Assembly: GCA_964579305.1 (NCBI GenBank)
Contig: CAZOGY010000044.1
Coordinates: forward strand, 1-25,150
Direction: 5' to 3'
Source: JBCBWG01 sp964579305
Lineage (GTDB): Bacteria; Pseudomonadota; Alphaproteobacteria; Rhizobiales; Hyphomicrobiaceae
DNA length: 25,150 nucleotides
Part shown: positions 15,903-24,552 of the stretch, piece by piece
How positions within the stretch are numbered: position 1 is the stretch's first letter
Layout: each line of letters begins with the position of its first letter
Made by a program: the position numbers and the translations under genes
Notes under the pieces: model-generated
The model's input: only the letters and a program-made list of their open reading frames with translations
Told to the model about the DNA's origin: nothing
The model's database searches: none

Positions 15903-16664
15903 ATGACAGTTTTGCCGGCGACGGACCCGAAGGCCACGGACACCGCGACCGCCGGCGCGGATTTGACGGGCTGGACGATTGCATTCGATCTTGACGGGAC
16001 GCTGATCGATACGGCTCCGGATCTGATCGCGACGGCGAATGCCATTCTCACGCAGAACGGGTTTGCCGCCGTCCCCGCCGAAGTCTTGCGCCCGCAAATC
16101 AGCTTTGGCAGCCGTGTCATGCTTGAGACAGGGTTGGCGCACCAGCGGGTGGAGATCGCGCCTGATGGAGATTCTCAGTCCGTTACAACCGTCCAGATGG
16201 ACGCGATGTTTGCGGCCTTCCTCACGCACTATCGCGCAAACATTGCAGCCCACAGCCGGCCGTTCGACGGGTTGTCTACGACCCTTGCGCGTCTGCAATC
16301 GCGCGGCGCCACGCTTTGCGTTTGCACCAATAAGCTTGAGGAGCCAGCACGCGAGCTTCTGACGGTTCTTGAGCTTGCCCCGCGGTTTGCCTTCATTGCG
16401 GGCCGTGACACATTTCCCGTCTGCAAGCCGGACCCCGGCCATTTGGTGTCCGCGATCGAAGCGGCGGGCGGTCATCGGGAACAAGCGGTCATGGTTGGCG
16501 ACAGCGACGTCGACGTTGCGACTGCGAAGGCGGCGCGCATTCCCGTTATCGGTGTGACGTTTGGCTATACGCCGGTGCCGGTCACGGATCTGAATTGTGA
16601 CGCTGTCATTTCCGCTTACGACGCATTCGAGACGGCGCTTGATCATATCATTGGGCGGCGGTGA
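15903..16664 (+). CDS. phosphoglycolate phosphatase-like HAD hydrolase
   Basis: This 253-residue haloacid dehalogenase-superfamily phosphatase has motif I FDLDGTLIDT with the nucleophile Asp29 and acid Asp31, motif II VCTNK, a conserved Lys in VCKPDPGHL, and motif III VMVGDSDVDV. The order and cap position fit the Gph type, which removes phosphate from 2-phosphoglycolate, a by-product of DNA repair and of Rubisco oxygenation. No Rubisco gene is visible. Other small phosphate esters are possible substrates, so I do not assign gph. The ATG at 15903 precedes a non-conserved N-terminal extension of about 20 residues rich in Ala and Thr. GGAG lies about 12 bases upstream, rather far, so the start is uncertain. 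It is divergent from rpiA. Confidence 0.83.
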   Translation: MTVLPATDPKATDTATAGADLTGWTIAFDLDGTLIDTAPDLIATANAILTQNGFAAVPAEVLRPQISFGSRVMLETGLAHQRVEIAPDGDSQSVTTVQMDAMFAAFLTHYRANIAAHSRPFDGLSTTLARLQSRGATLCVCTNKLEEPARELLTVLELAPRFAFIAGRDTFPVCKPDPGHLVSAIEAAGGHREQAVMVGDSDVDVATAKAARIPVIGVTFGYTPVPVTDLNCDAVISAYDAFETALDHIIGRR

Positions 16665-16799
16665 GGCCATGCGCCGCCACAATCGTGTGACGTCAGACAA
16701 AAAATCTTTTTCGCGCAAGTTTGAGTCGCGACCCCGCCATATTCGCCCATCACCCACTAACCGCAAACGTTGTCAGACCGCCTGAGGAAGGACCGCGAC

Positions 16800-17054
16800 A
16801 TGATCAAACGTCTCACGCTTGCAGCTCTGATCGCCGCTGCACCGCTCGCCGCCGCTCAAGCTCAGACCGTCGAAGAGTGTCTGAAGGCGACCTTCGAAGT
16901 TGCAAAAGTCGCCCAGACGAAAAATCCGACCGAAGAGCAGATCCGGACCATGGAAGCGCAGCTTCAGGCCATTGAGGCGCTGTGCGACGAAAAGAAATTC
17001 ACAGAAGCCGACGAGGCCCGCCGCCAACTGGAGACCATGATCGCCACCATGTGA
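16800..17054 (+). CDS. small exported protein of unknown function
   Basis: This 84-residue protein has a clear signal peptide (MIKRLTLAALIAAAPLAAAQA) with likely cleavage after residue 21. The mature part is only about 63 residues, strongly helical in character and rich in Glu, Lys and Ala. It has two cysteines, Cys27 and Cys62, that could form a periplasmic disulfide pinning the ends of a helical hairpin. I do not recognise a family. The ATG at 16800 has a strong GAGGAAGG ribosome site; the frame runs back to 16770 but lacks a better start. It follows the HAD gene by 135 bases, probably with its own promoter, and converges with manC. The signal peptide and strong ribosome site make it a credible gene despite its size. 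Confidence 0.78.
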   Translation: MIKRLTLAALIAAAPLAAAQAQTVEECLKATFEVAKVAQTKNPTEEQIRTMEAQLQAIEALCDEKKFTEADEARRQLETMIATM

Positions 17055-17182
17055 GGCGGTCGCGTGCGCTGAGGGCCGGGCCGCCTTTGAGCCCGCATGT
17101 TCGGACACGCTCGCCAGACGCGGGATGTCCTGTCGGTCTGCGTCCGCAATATTTTCAGCGCGCAACATCCACCGTGACATCG

Positions 17183-17209
17183 ACGCGGCCCCATCGAGTG
17201 GCCGCGTTT
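17183..17209 (+). terminator. candidate terminator hairpin before convergent manC
   Basis: ACGCGGCC (17183-17190) and GGCCGCGT (17200-17207) form a perfect 8-base GC-rich stem with a 9-base loop, followed by TTCTC. The short pyrimidine tract makes it a weak plus-strand terminator for the small exported protein gene, about 130 bases after its stop. No comparable tract follows on the minus strand. Confidence 0.4.
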
Positions 17210-17228
17210 CTCATTGGCGTCGCTGCAC

Positions 17229-18671
17229 TTATCGGGTCTCGTCCGGCGACCTGTTATAGACGTCATCGCGCCGTTCGATGTCGTCCTCGCCCAGGTACTC
17301 GCCGTTTTGCACCTCAATCACTTCGAGCGGAATTTTTCCCGGATTTTCAAGGCGATGCCATTGCGTTGCTGAGATGTAAACGCTCTCGTTTTCGCGCACG
17401 AGCGAGGTCGCATCGCCAATTGTCACCTGTGCTGTGCCTTGCACGACAATCCAGTGTTCGGACCGGTGATGATGTCGCTGCATGGAGAGTTTGCTGCCAG
17501 GTGTCACGTGGAGCTTCTTGACCTGGAACCGCGGCCCCATAGCCAGTGTCTCGAAGTACCCCCACGGCCGGGCATTGCGGACATGCTGTTCGGGCTCGCT
17601 CCGTCCCTCTGCGCGCAATTGCGCAACCAGCTTTCCGACGTCTTGCGAGCGCGCTTTGTCGGCGACCAGAAGTGCATCGGGCGTGTTGACGATGACGAGG
17701 TTCGACACGCCGAGAGTTGCGACGAGGCCGCGTTCTGAGCGCACGTAGGTATCGCGGGTGTCGACCAACACGCTATCGGCATGGGGCACGTTGCCGGCCG
17801 CGTCATGGTCCGAAACCTCGGCAAGCGAGGCCCACGAGCCGACGTCACTCCAACCGATATCGATCGGGATGACCGCTGCCAAGCTTGTGCGCTCCATGAC
17901 CGCGTAATCGACAGATATGCCCGGTGCCTTTGCAAAGGCGTCGCTATCGAGCCGCAGAAACTCAAGGTCGCGTTCGGCGCCGGCCAGGGCTGATTGCGCG
18001 GCGCTGACGATGTCGGGCTCAAGGCGTGTGACTTCATCCAAAAACGTGCGGGCGTGCAGAACGAATATGCCGCTGTTCCAGAAATGGCGGCCGGATGAGA
18101 CGTAGCCGGTGGCGGTCGCAAGATCCGGCTTTTCGCGAAACGCGGCCACGCCGAACGCCTGCGTCCCGGCCCCGTCGAGCGCGTCGCCGCGTTCAATGTA
18201 GCCGTAGCCCGTATGCGGCGATGCGGGTCTGATACCAAAAAGCACAAGCCGCCCGCGCTCTGCGATCTTGCCCGCGTCGATGACGGCATTAGCGAACGAT
18301 GCGGCATCGGCAATCAGGTGGTCGGACGGCATGATCGCCAACACGGCGTCCGGATCGTCGGCAATGATCCGCAGCGCTGCCACAGCGATCGCCGGCGCGG
18401 TATTGCGCGCGACCGGCTCCAGGATGATATCGCGCAGCTCACCTCGCCGCTCTGCCAGCGTCTCGCGGATTAAAAAGCGGTGATCATTGTTGGAAATGAA
18501 GGTTGGTGCCGCGAAAGCGTCGCCAATCAGGCGTCCTGCGGTCTCGCCAAGCAGATTGCCACGCCCATCGCCCCAGAAATCAATGAACTGTTTGGGATAC
18601 ATGGCCCGCGACAGCGGCCAGAGCCTGGTGCCAGAACCACCGGACAGAATTACGGGATAAATCGTTGCCAT
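17229..18671 (-). CDS. manC: mannose-1-phosphate guanylyltransferase / mannose-6-phosphate isomerase
   Basis: This 480-residue enzyme makes GDP-mannose from mannose 1-phosphate and GTP, and the C-terminal domain should also isomerise fructose 6-phosphate to mannose 6-phosphate (AlgA/CpsB/ManC type). The nucleotidyltransferase domain starts YPVILSGGSGTRLWPLSR with the following PKQF. IMPSDHLI and FREKPDL follow, and WNSGIFVL and DIGWSDVGSW are further hallmarks. The C-terminal cupin domain begins RPWGYFETL and carries GSKLSMQRHHHRSEHW, the metal-binding type II isomerase motif. Length is typical. The frame continues to a TTG at 18704, but the ATG at 18671 starts at the first conserved strand; its ribosome site is weak (GGCGAG). 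It lies 171 bases downstream of galU on the same strand, so the two may be co-regulated for polysaccharide synthesis. Confidence 0.94.
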   Translation of the reverse strand: MATIYPVILSGGSGTRLWPLSRAMYPKQFIDFWGDGRGNLLGETAGRLIGDAFAAPTFISNNDHRFLIRETLAERRGELRDIILEPVARNTAPAIAVAALRIIADDPDAVLAIMPSDHLIADAASFANAVIDAGKIAERGRLVLFGIRPASPHTGYGYIERGDALDGAGTQAFGVAAFREKPDLATATGYVSSGRHFWNSGIFVLHARTFLDEVTRLEPDIVSAAQSALAGAERDLEFLRLDSDAFAKAPGISVDYAVMERTSLAAVIPIDIGWSDVGSWASLAEVSDHDAAGNVPHADSVLVDTRDTYVRSERGLVATLGVSNLVIVNTPDALLVADKARSQDVGKLVAQLRAEGRSEPEQHVRNARPWGYFETLAMGPRFQVKKLHVTPGSKLSMQRHHHRSEHWIVVQGTAQVTIGDATSLVRENESVYISATQWHRLENPGKIPLEVIEVQNGEYLGEDDIERRDDVYNRSPDETR

Positions 18672-18842
18672 CGCGCTCGCCGGGACCGGTACGTTCGACG
18701 CCAACTTGATGTGGCCAGCGCCATCGGGTGGACAGCGTTTATCGCATTCGGTCCCGGCCGCAAGGTGGCGCCCGACCGGGGCCGTTTGCTCGACAGCGTG
18801 CGGTCAAGCTCCGCGGAGCTGCGATGGGCTTTGATCCGGCGA

Positions 18843-19724
18843 TCAATCCTGGTCCAAAAGCTGACGGAGACCGTCGCGAAATGCGTCGCGCAAGTCGTCT
18901 CGTTCCATCGCGAATGCAGCATTCGCCAGCAGAAAACCGATCTTTGACCCGCAGTCGTGGATCTTGCCATCAAAGCGCACTGCGAAGAATGACTGGTCAC
19001 CACGCGCCATGAGCTTGAGCATGGCGTCGGTCAACTGGATCTCATTGCCTGCGCCGCGCTCCTGATCCGCCAGGATGTCGAAAATCTCGGGCTGCAGAAT
19101 ATAGCGCCCGGTGATGTGCAGGTTCGACGGGGCGTCCTCACGCTTAGGCTTTTCGACCATCGCATTGATTTCGCTCACTTTCGCGGCGGAATCGGCAACA
19201 CCGACGATGCCGTAGTTCGACACTTCGTCCTCTGGCACCGGCGAGACGGCGATATGATTGCCCCCGCGCTCGCGGTAGGCGTCCATCATGTCGGCCATGC
19301 ACGGCGTTTCGGACTGGTGCAGCATGTCGGGCAAAAGCAAAGCGAACGGCTCGTTGCCAACGATGTCGCGCGCGCACCATACGGCGTGGCCAAGACCCAT
19401 CGGCTCTTGCTGTCGCGTGAAGCTTGTCAGTCCGGGCTGTGGCAGGTCTGACTGGAGCACCTGGAGAATGTCGAGCTTGCCACGGCGCTCCAGCGTTTCT
19501 TCCAGCTCAACGGCGCGGTCGAAATGGTCTTCAATCACGCCTTTGTTGCGGCCCGTCACAAAGATCAAATGCTCGATACCGGCCGCGCGCGCCTCATCGA
19601 CGACATGCTGAATGACGGGACGATCGACGACGGTCAGCATTTCCTTTGGCATGGCCTTCGTCGCCGGCAGAAAGCGCGTGCCGAGACCAGCGACCGGGAA
19701 GACGGCTTTGCGAATGCGTGACAT
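18843..19724 (-). CDS. galU: UTP-glucose-1-phosphate uridylyltransferase
   Basis: This 293-residue enzyme makes UDP-glucose from glucose 1-phosphate and UTP. It starts with RKAVFPVAGLGTRFLPATKAMPKEML, the nucleotide-binding signature with the catalytic Arg and Lys. LGHAVWCAR, FALLLPDM, MVEKP, GRYILQPEIFD and GNEIQLTDAM are hallmarks of bacterial GalU. Length matches the family. The ATG at 19724 has GGGAG 5 bases upstream and begins the homology; the frame continues to 19778 without family similarity. Its product feeds exopolysaccharide, and after oxidation gives UDP-glucuronate, the substrate of the epimerase at 2373. No UDP-glucose dehydrogenase is in the window. Confidence 0.96.
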   Translation of the reverse strand: MSRIRKAVFPVAGLGTRFLPATKAMPKEMLTVVDRPVIQHVVDEARAAGIEHLIFVTGRNKGVIEDHFDRAVELEETLERRGKLDILQVLQSDLPQPGLTSFTRQQEPMGLGHAVWCARDIVGNEPFALLLPDMLHQSETPCMADMMDAYRERGGNHIAVSPVPEDEVSNYGIVGVADSAAKVSEINAMVEKPKREDAPSNLHITGRYILQPEIFDILADQERGAGNEIQLTDAMLKLMARGDQSFFAVRFDGKIHDCGSKIGFLLANAAFAMERDDLRDAFRDGLRQLLDQD

Positions 19725-20083
19725 CGGAGCTCCCGTGCAAAATTGACCCGTTCTTGGCTGCCCAGCGTCAAACGCCAAGCCGTTGTTGATCGCCTTGTTC
19801 CGGTTCGGCTAGAGCGTCTTTATCCGATCTGTGGATCGCAAAGCGGTCCCATAAGGTCGGATATTGCTCTAGACACCCGGTCCGCGAAGGCCCGTCAACC
19901 GTGCGTGGTTGATATGGCGAACAGAGAGGCGAACGCAGCTTCCTAAGAACCGACCGACATGTTACCGGCGTTTGCCTTAATAATGCACTGCGCGTGCAGA
20001 CCGCGCCGCGGGAGATGCCGCATCCACCCCGACGGGGCGCAGTCGCCGCAGACGGTCAACAACGAGCCGGTTGGAGCAAAGTT
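19725..20083. promoter_or_regulatory. divergent intergenic region, galU / guaB
   Basis: This 359-base gap separates divergent galU and guaB and should carry both promoters. It holds the palindromic element at 19809-19872. An A/T-rich TTAATAATG lies at about 19976-19984, in front of guaB, but no convincing -35 partner is visible. I see no coding sequence. Confidence 0.35.
19809..19872. repeat. palindromic intergenic element, CTAGAGC type
   Basis: Terminal arms CTAGAGC (19809-19815) and GCTCTAG (19866-19872) are perfect reverse complements. Inner arms ATCCGA (19822-19827) and TCGGAT (19857-19862) extend the pairing. The 64-base unit resembles the small palindromic mosaic elements that recur between genes in Rhizobiales-type genomes; that comparison is from memory. 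The element after 25081 begins in a similar way (CTAAAGCGT), which suggests a related family. Confidence 0.55.
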
Positions 20084-21580
20084 ATGGCAACGCTGACATC
20101 CGACGTAGACGAAATTGCCGGCGTCCGGTTTGGGTTGACGTTCGATGATGTTCTGCTTGTCCCGCAAGCCTCAAACATCATGCCGACGGCCGTTTCGGTT
20201 CGGTCGCGTGTCACAAAATCGGTGGACCTGAACGTGCCGATCATGTCGTCGGCGATGGATACGGTCACCGAAGGCCGTATGGCGATCGCCCTTGCGCAGG
20301 CCGGTGGCATTGGCGTCATCCACCGCAACTTGTCGCCGGAGGTCCAGGCGCGGGAAGTCGAAGCCGTCAAAAAGTTTGAAAGCGGCATGGTCGTCAATCC
20401 AGTGACGATCGCACCAGGCGCGGCCCTTCAAGAAGCCTGGGATTTGATGGATCAACACGGCATCTCGGGCATTCCCGTGGTCCAGCCCGAAACCGGCCGG
20501 CTGGTCGGCATCTTGACCAACCGCGATGTGCGTTTTGCCACCAATCCAGATCAACCGGTCTGCGAATTGATGACCAAGGACAATCTTGTCACCGTTCGGG
20601 ACGGGGTTGCGCGTGAGGAAGCCAAGCGGCTTTTGCATGCCCACCGGATCGAGAAGCTGCTTGTTGTCGACGATGACTTTCGTTGTATCGGGCTGATCAC
20701 GGTCAAAGATATCGAAAAGGCTCAGCGCTTCCCCAACGCCTGCAAGGATGAACAAGGCCGATTGCGCGTCGCGGCGGCGACAACCGTCGGCGATGACGGC
20801 CACGAGCGATCAGAGCGGTTGATCGCAGCGGGTTGCGATCTTGTTGTCGTCGATACGGCGCACGGTCACTCGGCAAAAGTCCTGGCTGCGGTCTCACGCA
20901 TCAAGAAATTGTCGAACGCGGTGCAGGTGGTTGCGGGCAACGTGGCGACCGCCGAAGCCACACGTGCGCTGATTGATGCTGGTGCGGATGCCGTCAAAGT
21001 CGGCATCGGGCCGGGGTCCATTTGCACGACACGAATTGTCGCCGGCGTGGGCGTTCCGCAATTGACCGCGGTCATGGACTGTGTGGAGGCCGCGCAACGA
21101 AGCGGCACACCAATTATCGCCGATGGCGGGATCAAGTTTTCTGGCGATGTCACCAAGGCGATCGCAGCCGGGGCTGACTGCGTCATGGTTGGTTCGCTGC
21201 TGGCGGGAACGGATGAATCGCCCGGCGAAACATATCTTTACCAGGGCCGCACGTATAAAGCCTATCGGGGGATGGGCTCGGTCGGCGCGATGGCGCGCGG
21301 TTCTGCGGATCGCTATTTCCAACAGGAAGTCAACGACGCGCTGAAACTCGTTCCGGAAGGGATCGAAGGGCAAGTCCCCTACAAAGGCCCGGTCGGCGCC
21401 GTCCTGCATCAGCTTGTTGGCGGTCTGAAAGCCGGGATGGGCTATGTCGGCGCCGAAACGATCGGCGATTTGCAGGCACGCGCTCGGTTTGTCCGCATCA
21501 CGCCGGCGGCGGTCCGCGAAAGCCATACACACGGTGTCTCCATCACCCGGGAAAGCCCCAACTATCCAGGCAATGCGTGA
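20084..21580 (+). CDS. guaB: inosine-5'-monophosphate dehydrogenase
   Basis: This 498-residue enzyme oxidises IMP to XMP with NAD, the rate-limiting step towards GMP. The N-terminus LTFDDVLLVPQASNIMP and PIMSSAMDTVTE are diagnostic. Two CBS domains lie inserted at about 100-225 (ISGIPVVQPETGRLVGILTNRD and IEKLLVVDDDFRCIGLITVKD) and are regulatory nucleotide-binding modules. The catalytic loop GIGPGSICTTR contains Cys314, and the flap has KAYRGMGSVGAM. Length is normal. The ATG at 20084 has GGAG 8 bases upstream; the frame runs back to 19994 without homology. The MAPEG and RsmB-like genes follow on the same strand, after a 158-base gap that holds a hairpin. Confidence 0.97.
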   Translation: MATLTSDVDEIAGVRFGLTFDDVLLVPQASNIMPTAVSVRSRVTKSVDLNVPIMSSAMDTVTEGRMAIALAQAGGIGVIHRNLSPEVQAREVEAVKKFESGMVVNPVTIAPGAALQEAWDLMDQHGISGIPVVQPETGRLVGILTNRDVRFATNPDQPVCELMTKDNLVTVRDGVAREEAKRLLHAHRIEKLLVVDDDFRCIGLITVKDIEKAQRFPNACKDEQGRLRVAAATTVGDDGHERSERLIAAGCDLVVVDTAHGHSAKVLAAVSRIKKLSNAVQVVAGNVATAEATRALIDAGADAVKVGIGPGSICTTRIVAGVGVPQLTAVMDCVEAAQRSGTPIIADGGIKFSGDVTKAIAAGADCVMVGSLLAGTDESPGETYLYQGRTYKAYRGMGSVGAMARGSADRYFQQEVNDALKLVPEGIEGQVPYKGPVGAVLHQLVGGLKAGMGYVGAETIGDLQARARFVRITPAAVRESHTHGVSITRESPNYPGNA

Positions 21581-21617
21581 CACGACGTGGGTTGGTGGGT
21601 TCTGTTCGAGGTCTGAT

Positions 21618-21633
21618 GCGACTGGGCAGTCGC
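21618..21633. terminator. short hairpin after guaB
   Basis: GCGACT and AGTCGC form a perfect 6-base stem with a GGGC loop, 37 bases after the guaB stop. No T-run follows, so it could be a partial terminator or transcript-end structure rather than a standard terminator. Confidence 0.3.
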
Positions 21634-21738
21634 GGCTCGGGCAAATCCTGGCGCTTTTGACTGATCGGCCCCACGCCGACATCTCAAACAGATCCACACA
21701 TCGGCCAGCGTGGCTGCGACAGTTTATTGGATATCGAA

Positions 21739-22167
21739 ATGCCTCAGAACTTCATGATCCTGCCTGTGGTTGCGCAGGTTGCGCTGACGTTTGCCGTGCT
21801 CATCGTCATGGGTGGCCGGCGGCAAGCGTCGATGCGAGCGCAAGGCCAAGGCGTGCAGGACATGGCGACGGCAGAAGACGCCGACTGGACCGAGCCGGCC
21901 GCGCGTGCTTCCAAAAACTTTAAAAATCAATTCGAGTTGCCGGTGCTATTTTACGTCGTGTGTGCGTTCATTTTGATCACGCGCACGCTTGACGTTGTTC
22001 AATTCGTGCTGGCGTGGGGCTTTGTCGCAAGCCGCGCCGTTCACGCCCTTGAGCACCTCGGCGCCAATCGAATCAAAATCCGCGGCGGTGCCTATCTTGT
22101 CGGCTTTGTCCTGCTGGCTGCGATGTGGGCGTGGCTGACGTGGACGATTATTGCGACGGGGTTTTGA
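21739..22167 (+). CDS. MAPEG-family membrane protein
   Basis: This 142-residue integral membrane protein fits the MAPEG family (eicosanoid and glutathione metabolism), whose bacterial members often have glutathione transferase or peroxidase activity. Four hydrophobic segments lie at about 8-25, 67-82, 86-101 and 118-138. The NQFELPVLFYV block (residues 63-73) and the SRAVHALEHLGAN segment (Arg99, His102) are the MAPEG hallmarks, in which Asn and Glu help bind glutathione. The frame can start with a TTG at 21727; I prefer the ATG at 21739, although the ribosome site is weak either way. The stop is one base before the RsmB-like start, so the two genes are translationally linked. The substrate is unknown. 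Confidence 0.85.
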   Translation: MPQNFMILPVVAQVALTFAVLIVMGGRRQASMRAQGQGVQDMATAEDADWTEPAARASKNFKNQFELPVLFYVVCAFILITRTLDVVQFVLAWGFVASRAVHALEHLGANRIKIRGGAYLVGFVLLAAMWAWLTWTIIATGF

Positions 22168-22168
22168 A

Positions 22169-23485
22169 ATGAAACCTGGCGCACGGCTCGCGGCCGCGAT
22201 TGATGTCTTGAACGAGATCTTTGAGCGGCATCGGCCCGCTGCTTTGGCCCTGAGCGACTGGGGCAAGGCGCACCGTTTCGCGGGCTCTGGAGATCGCTCG
22301 GCGATCGGCAACCTCGTCTATGACGTGCTGCGCGCGCGCCGGTCACTGGCGGCCAAAATGGGCACCGACACATCGCGCGCTCTTGTGATCGCAGCCGCTC
22401 AGACGTCACTGGGGCTGAGCCGCGACGCTTTGGTCTCGGCGGCTGACGGCAGCGGTCATGCCATCGCACCGTTGAGCGACGACGAACTGGCCGGTCTTGA
22501 CCGGGATGTACCGCATGATTGCGCCGCCGCCGTTGCGGCAGACCTGCCCGATTGGGTCGTTCCTGCAATGGCGAGCGTATTCGGCGACGGGCTTGTCGCG
22601 GAGGGTCGCGCGCTTGCGAAACGCGCACCGGTCGATGTGCGCGTCAATACCTTGCGGGCGGACCGGGAGAAGGTTTTGCGCGCGCTCGCCGAGGCCGCCG
22701 CGGAGCCAACGGCGCTCTCACCTGTTGGGGTCCGGATCCCGCATGGCACTGCGGGCCGTCGCACGCCCAATGTCGAGGCCGACACCGCTCACGGCAAAGG
22801 CTGGTTTGAAGTGCAGGATGAGGGCAGCCAGATTGCCGCTCTACTGGCAGGCGCCGGCCCACGCCAACAGGTGCTCGATCTGTGTGCGGGCGCCGGCGGC
22901 AAAACGCTTGCCCTGGGCGCCGACATGCAAAACACCGGTCAGTTGTTTGCTTATGATCGCGACCGTACGCAGCTCCGTCCGATTTTTGAACGCATCCGCC
23001 GCGCGGGTCTGCGCAACGTGCAAGTGCTTGATGCGGGCAAGGAGCAGGCCTTGCGTGATCTCGGCGCGCGGTTTGACGTCGTGCTCATCGATGCGCCATG
23101 TACCGGCTCTGGGGTTTGGCGGCGGCGACCTGATGCCAAATGGCGGGTGAAGCCTGCCAATCTTACCACCCGGATCGCGGAGCAACGCGATGTGCTTGCG
23201 CTCGGCGCTGAATTGACAAAACCGGGCGGGCGGCTCGTCTATGTGACGTGCTCGCTTCTGCCGGAAGAAAATACCGAACAGATCGCGAGCTTTCTCGAAC
23301 GACATCACGCGTTCACGGTTATCCCCTATGCGACGCGATGGGCGGATGCGATTGGGACAAGCGCGCCTCGTTCCGCCGATGGCCGTGATGACACGTTGTT
23401 GCTGACGCCGCACCAACATGGGACGGACGGGTTTTTCATCGCTGTTCTGGAGCGCGGAGCGGCATTCGATACGGCGCACGCGTGA
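22169..23485 (+). CDS. RsmB/NOP-family RNA cytosine-C5 methyltransferase
   Basis: This 438-residue enzyme would methylate cytosine C5 in rRNA, as RsmB does at 16S C967 in E. coli. An N-terminal NusB-like helical region (about 1-130) and a short linker lead into the Rossmann methyltransferase domain. The S-adenosylmethionine loop is DLCAGAGGKT at 237-246. The two catalytic cysteines are Cys311 in DAPCTGSG and Cys361 in TCSLLPEEN, the NOP2/Sun pattern. The exact rRNA site cannot be read from sequence, so I leave the symbol empty. The ATG at 22169 is one base after the MAPEG stop; an upstream TTG at 22151 would overlap MAPEG and adds no homology. A TspO gene follows 43 bases later. Confidence 0.92.
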   Translation: MKPGARLAAAIDVLNEIFERHRPAALALSDWGKAHRFAGSGDRSAIGNLVYDVLRARRSLAAKMGTDTSRALVIAAAQTSLGLSRDALVSAADGSGHAIAPLSDDELAGLDRDVPHDCAAAVAADLPDWVVPAMASVFGDGLVAEGRALAKRAPVDVRVNTLRADREKVLRALAEAAAEPTALSPVGVRIPHGTAGRRTPNVEADTAHGKGWFEVQDEGSQIAALLAGAGPRQQVLDLCAGAGGKTLALGADMQNTGQLFAYDRDRTQLRPIFERIRRAGLRNVQVLDAGKEQALRDLGARFDVVLIDAPCTGSGVWRRRPDAKWRVKPANLTTRIAEQRDVLALGAELTKPGGRLVYVTCSLLPEENTEQIASFLERHHAFTVIPYATRWADAIGTSAPRSADGRDDTLLLTPHQHGTDGFFIAVLERGAAFDTAHA

Positions 23486-23528
23486 ACCGGCAAGGCACGC
23501 CGCGCAGGACCTTTGGGAGTGGGCCGGG

Positions 23529-23996
23529 ATGGGCGACTGGTTGAGCATACTGCCGTTTGCGCTGATCGTGATGACCGCGGCTTCAACCGGCGCCATCTTC
23601 ACGCCGGGGCCCTGGTACGAGACGCTGCGCAAACCCTCTTGGACGCCGCCAAAGTGGGCTTTCCCGGTGGTTTGGACCACGCTCTATATCATGATCGCGG
23701 CGGCCGGCTGGCTTGTCTACAAGGCTGAAGGGATCGGACCTGCGCTTGGTGTGTGGGCCATCAATATCGTGCTCAACGCGATGTGGTCCTGGTTGATGTT
23801 CGGGCGCCACGATATCAAGCTTGCGCTTTACGATGCCGGCGGAATGTTTCTCACAATCGTGCTGTTCATGGCGCTTGCCTGGCCGGTCAGCCAAGTCGCG
23901 GCGGCATTGTTCGTGCCTTACCTGATTTGGGTTGGCACCGCATTCGCGCTGAACTGGCGAATCTGGCGGGATAATCCCGCAGCCAGCGCCGCTTAA
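23529..23996 (+). CDS. tspO: TspO/MBR-family translocator protein
   Basis: This 155-residue membrane protein has five predicted transmembrane helices and matches TspO (tryptophan-rich sensory protein, mitochondrial benzodiazepine receptor family). Hallmarks are GPWYETLRKPSWTPPKW, FPVVWTTLYIMIAAAGWLV and the NAMWSWLMFG block, all rich in Trp. TspO binds tetrapyrroles and, in Rhodobacter, represses photosynthesis genes in response to oxygen; elsewhere it is linked to oxidative stress. The frame runs back to 23418 inside rsmB, but the ATG at 23529 has GGGAG upstream and begins the first helix. The 43-base gap to the RsmB-like gene suggests co-transcription. No photosynthesis or haem gene is adjacent. 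Confidence 0.95.
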   Translation: MGDWLSILPFALIVMTAASTGAIFTPGPWYETLRKPSWTPPKWAFPVVWTTLYIMIAAAGWLVYKAEGIGPALGVWAINIVLNAMWSWLMFGRHDIKLALYDAGGMFLTIVLFMALAWPVSQVAAALFVPYLIWVGTAFALNWRIWRDNPAASAA

Positions 23997-24072
23997 TTCG
24001 GCAAATACCTCAAGTGGTGTGGCACATCGCAAATGCTGCTTACATCCAAACTCTTGCGCCAGGAGACCGCTG

Positions 24073-24519
24073 ATGCCGGAAAGCGCGCTCGCTAATCTGA
24101 AAGACCGCGCGGCGTTTTCGCATTGGGTCAGCCATACCATCCGCTATAATGACCAAGATCCGGTCGGCCACGTGAATAACGCGGCCATGGCAACTTTTCT
24201 GGAACAGGGCCGCACCGATTTCATCTACCCTTTGATGAAACAATATGCCGGACCGGAGCTTGAAATCGTTCTGGCGCGGCTCGAAATCGATTATCTGAAT
24301 GAGTTTCATTATCCTGGCGCCGTGGACATCGGATCGCGCGTCATGGCGGTCGGCTCCAAATCGCTTCGGCTCCAGCACGGTGTTTTTTTGTCAGGAAGCG
24401 ATACGTGCGTCGCAACCGGGCTCTGTGTCCTTGTATTTTTCGATCCCATCGCGCGGTCATCGACCAATCCGCCTGCGGCGTTGCGCAACCTGCTCGCTGA
24501 TATGATTGCTGGCTCCTGA
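24073..24519 (+). CDS. hotdog-fold acyl-CoA thioesterase
   Basis: This 148-residue protein belongs to the 4HBT/YbgC-FadM type thioesterases, which hydrolyse acyl-CoA thioesters. The segment RYNDQDPVGHVNNAAMATFLEQGR carries the catalytic Asp28 and the following HVNN, matching the 4-hydroxybenzoyl-CoA thioesterase pattern. LARLEIDYLNEFHYPGAVDIGSRVMAVGSKSLRL forms the central strands. Length is normal for a single hotdog domain, which would act as a dimer or tetramer. The ATG at 24073 has AGGAGA 7 bases upstream; an earlier start at 24019 has no homology. It follows tspO by 76 bases on the same strand. The acyl substrate is unknown. Confidence 0.88.
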   Translation: MPESALANLKDRAAFSHWVSHTIRYNDQDPVGHVNNAAMATFLEQGRTDFIYPLMKQYAGPELEIVLARLEIDYLNEFHYPGAVDIGSRVMAVGSKSLRLQHGVFLSGSDTCVATGLCVLVFFDPIARSSTNPPAALRNLLADMIAGS

Positions 24520-24552
24520 CCAAGCTGTCGCTTGAACCGGCGATAATTTTCT

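Noticed and set aside
22841..23680. Minus-strand open frame of 279 codons
   Set aside because: It is antisense to the RsmB-like gene and the start of tspO, both with strong family motifs.
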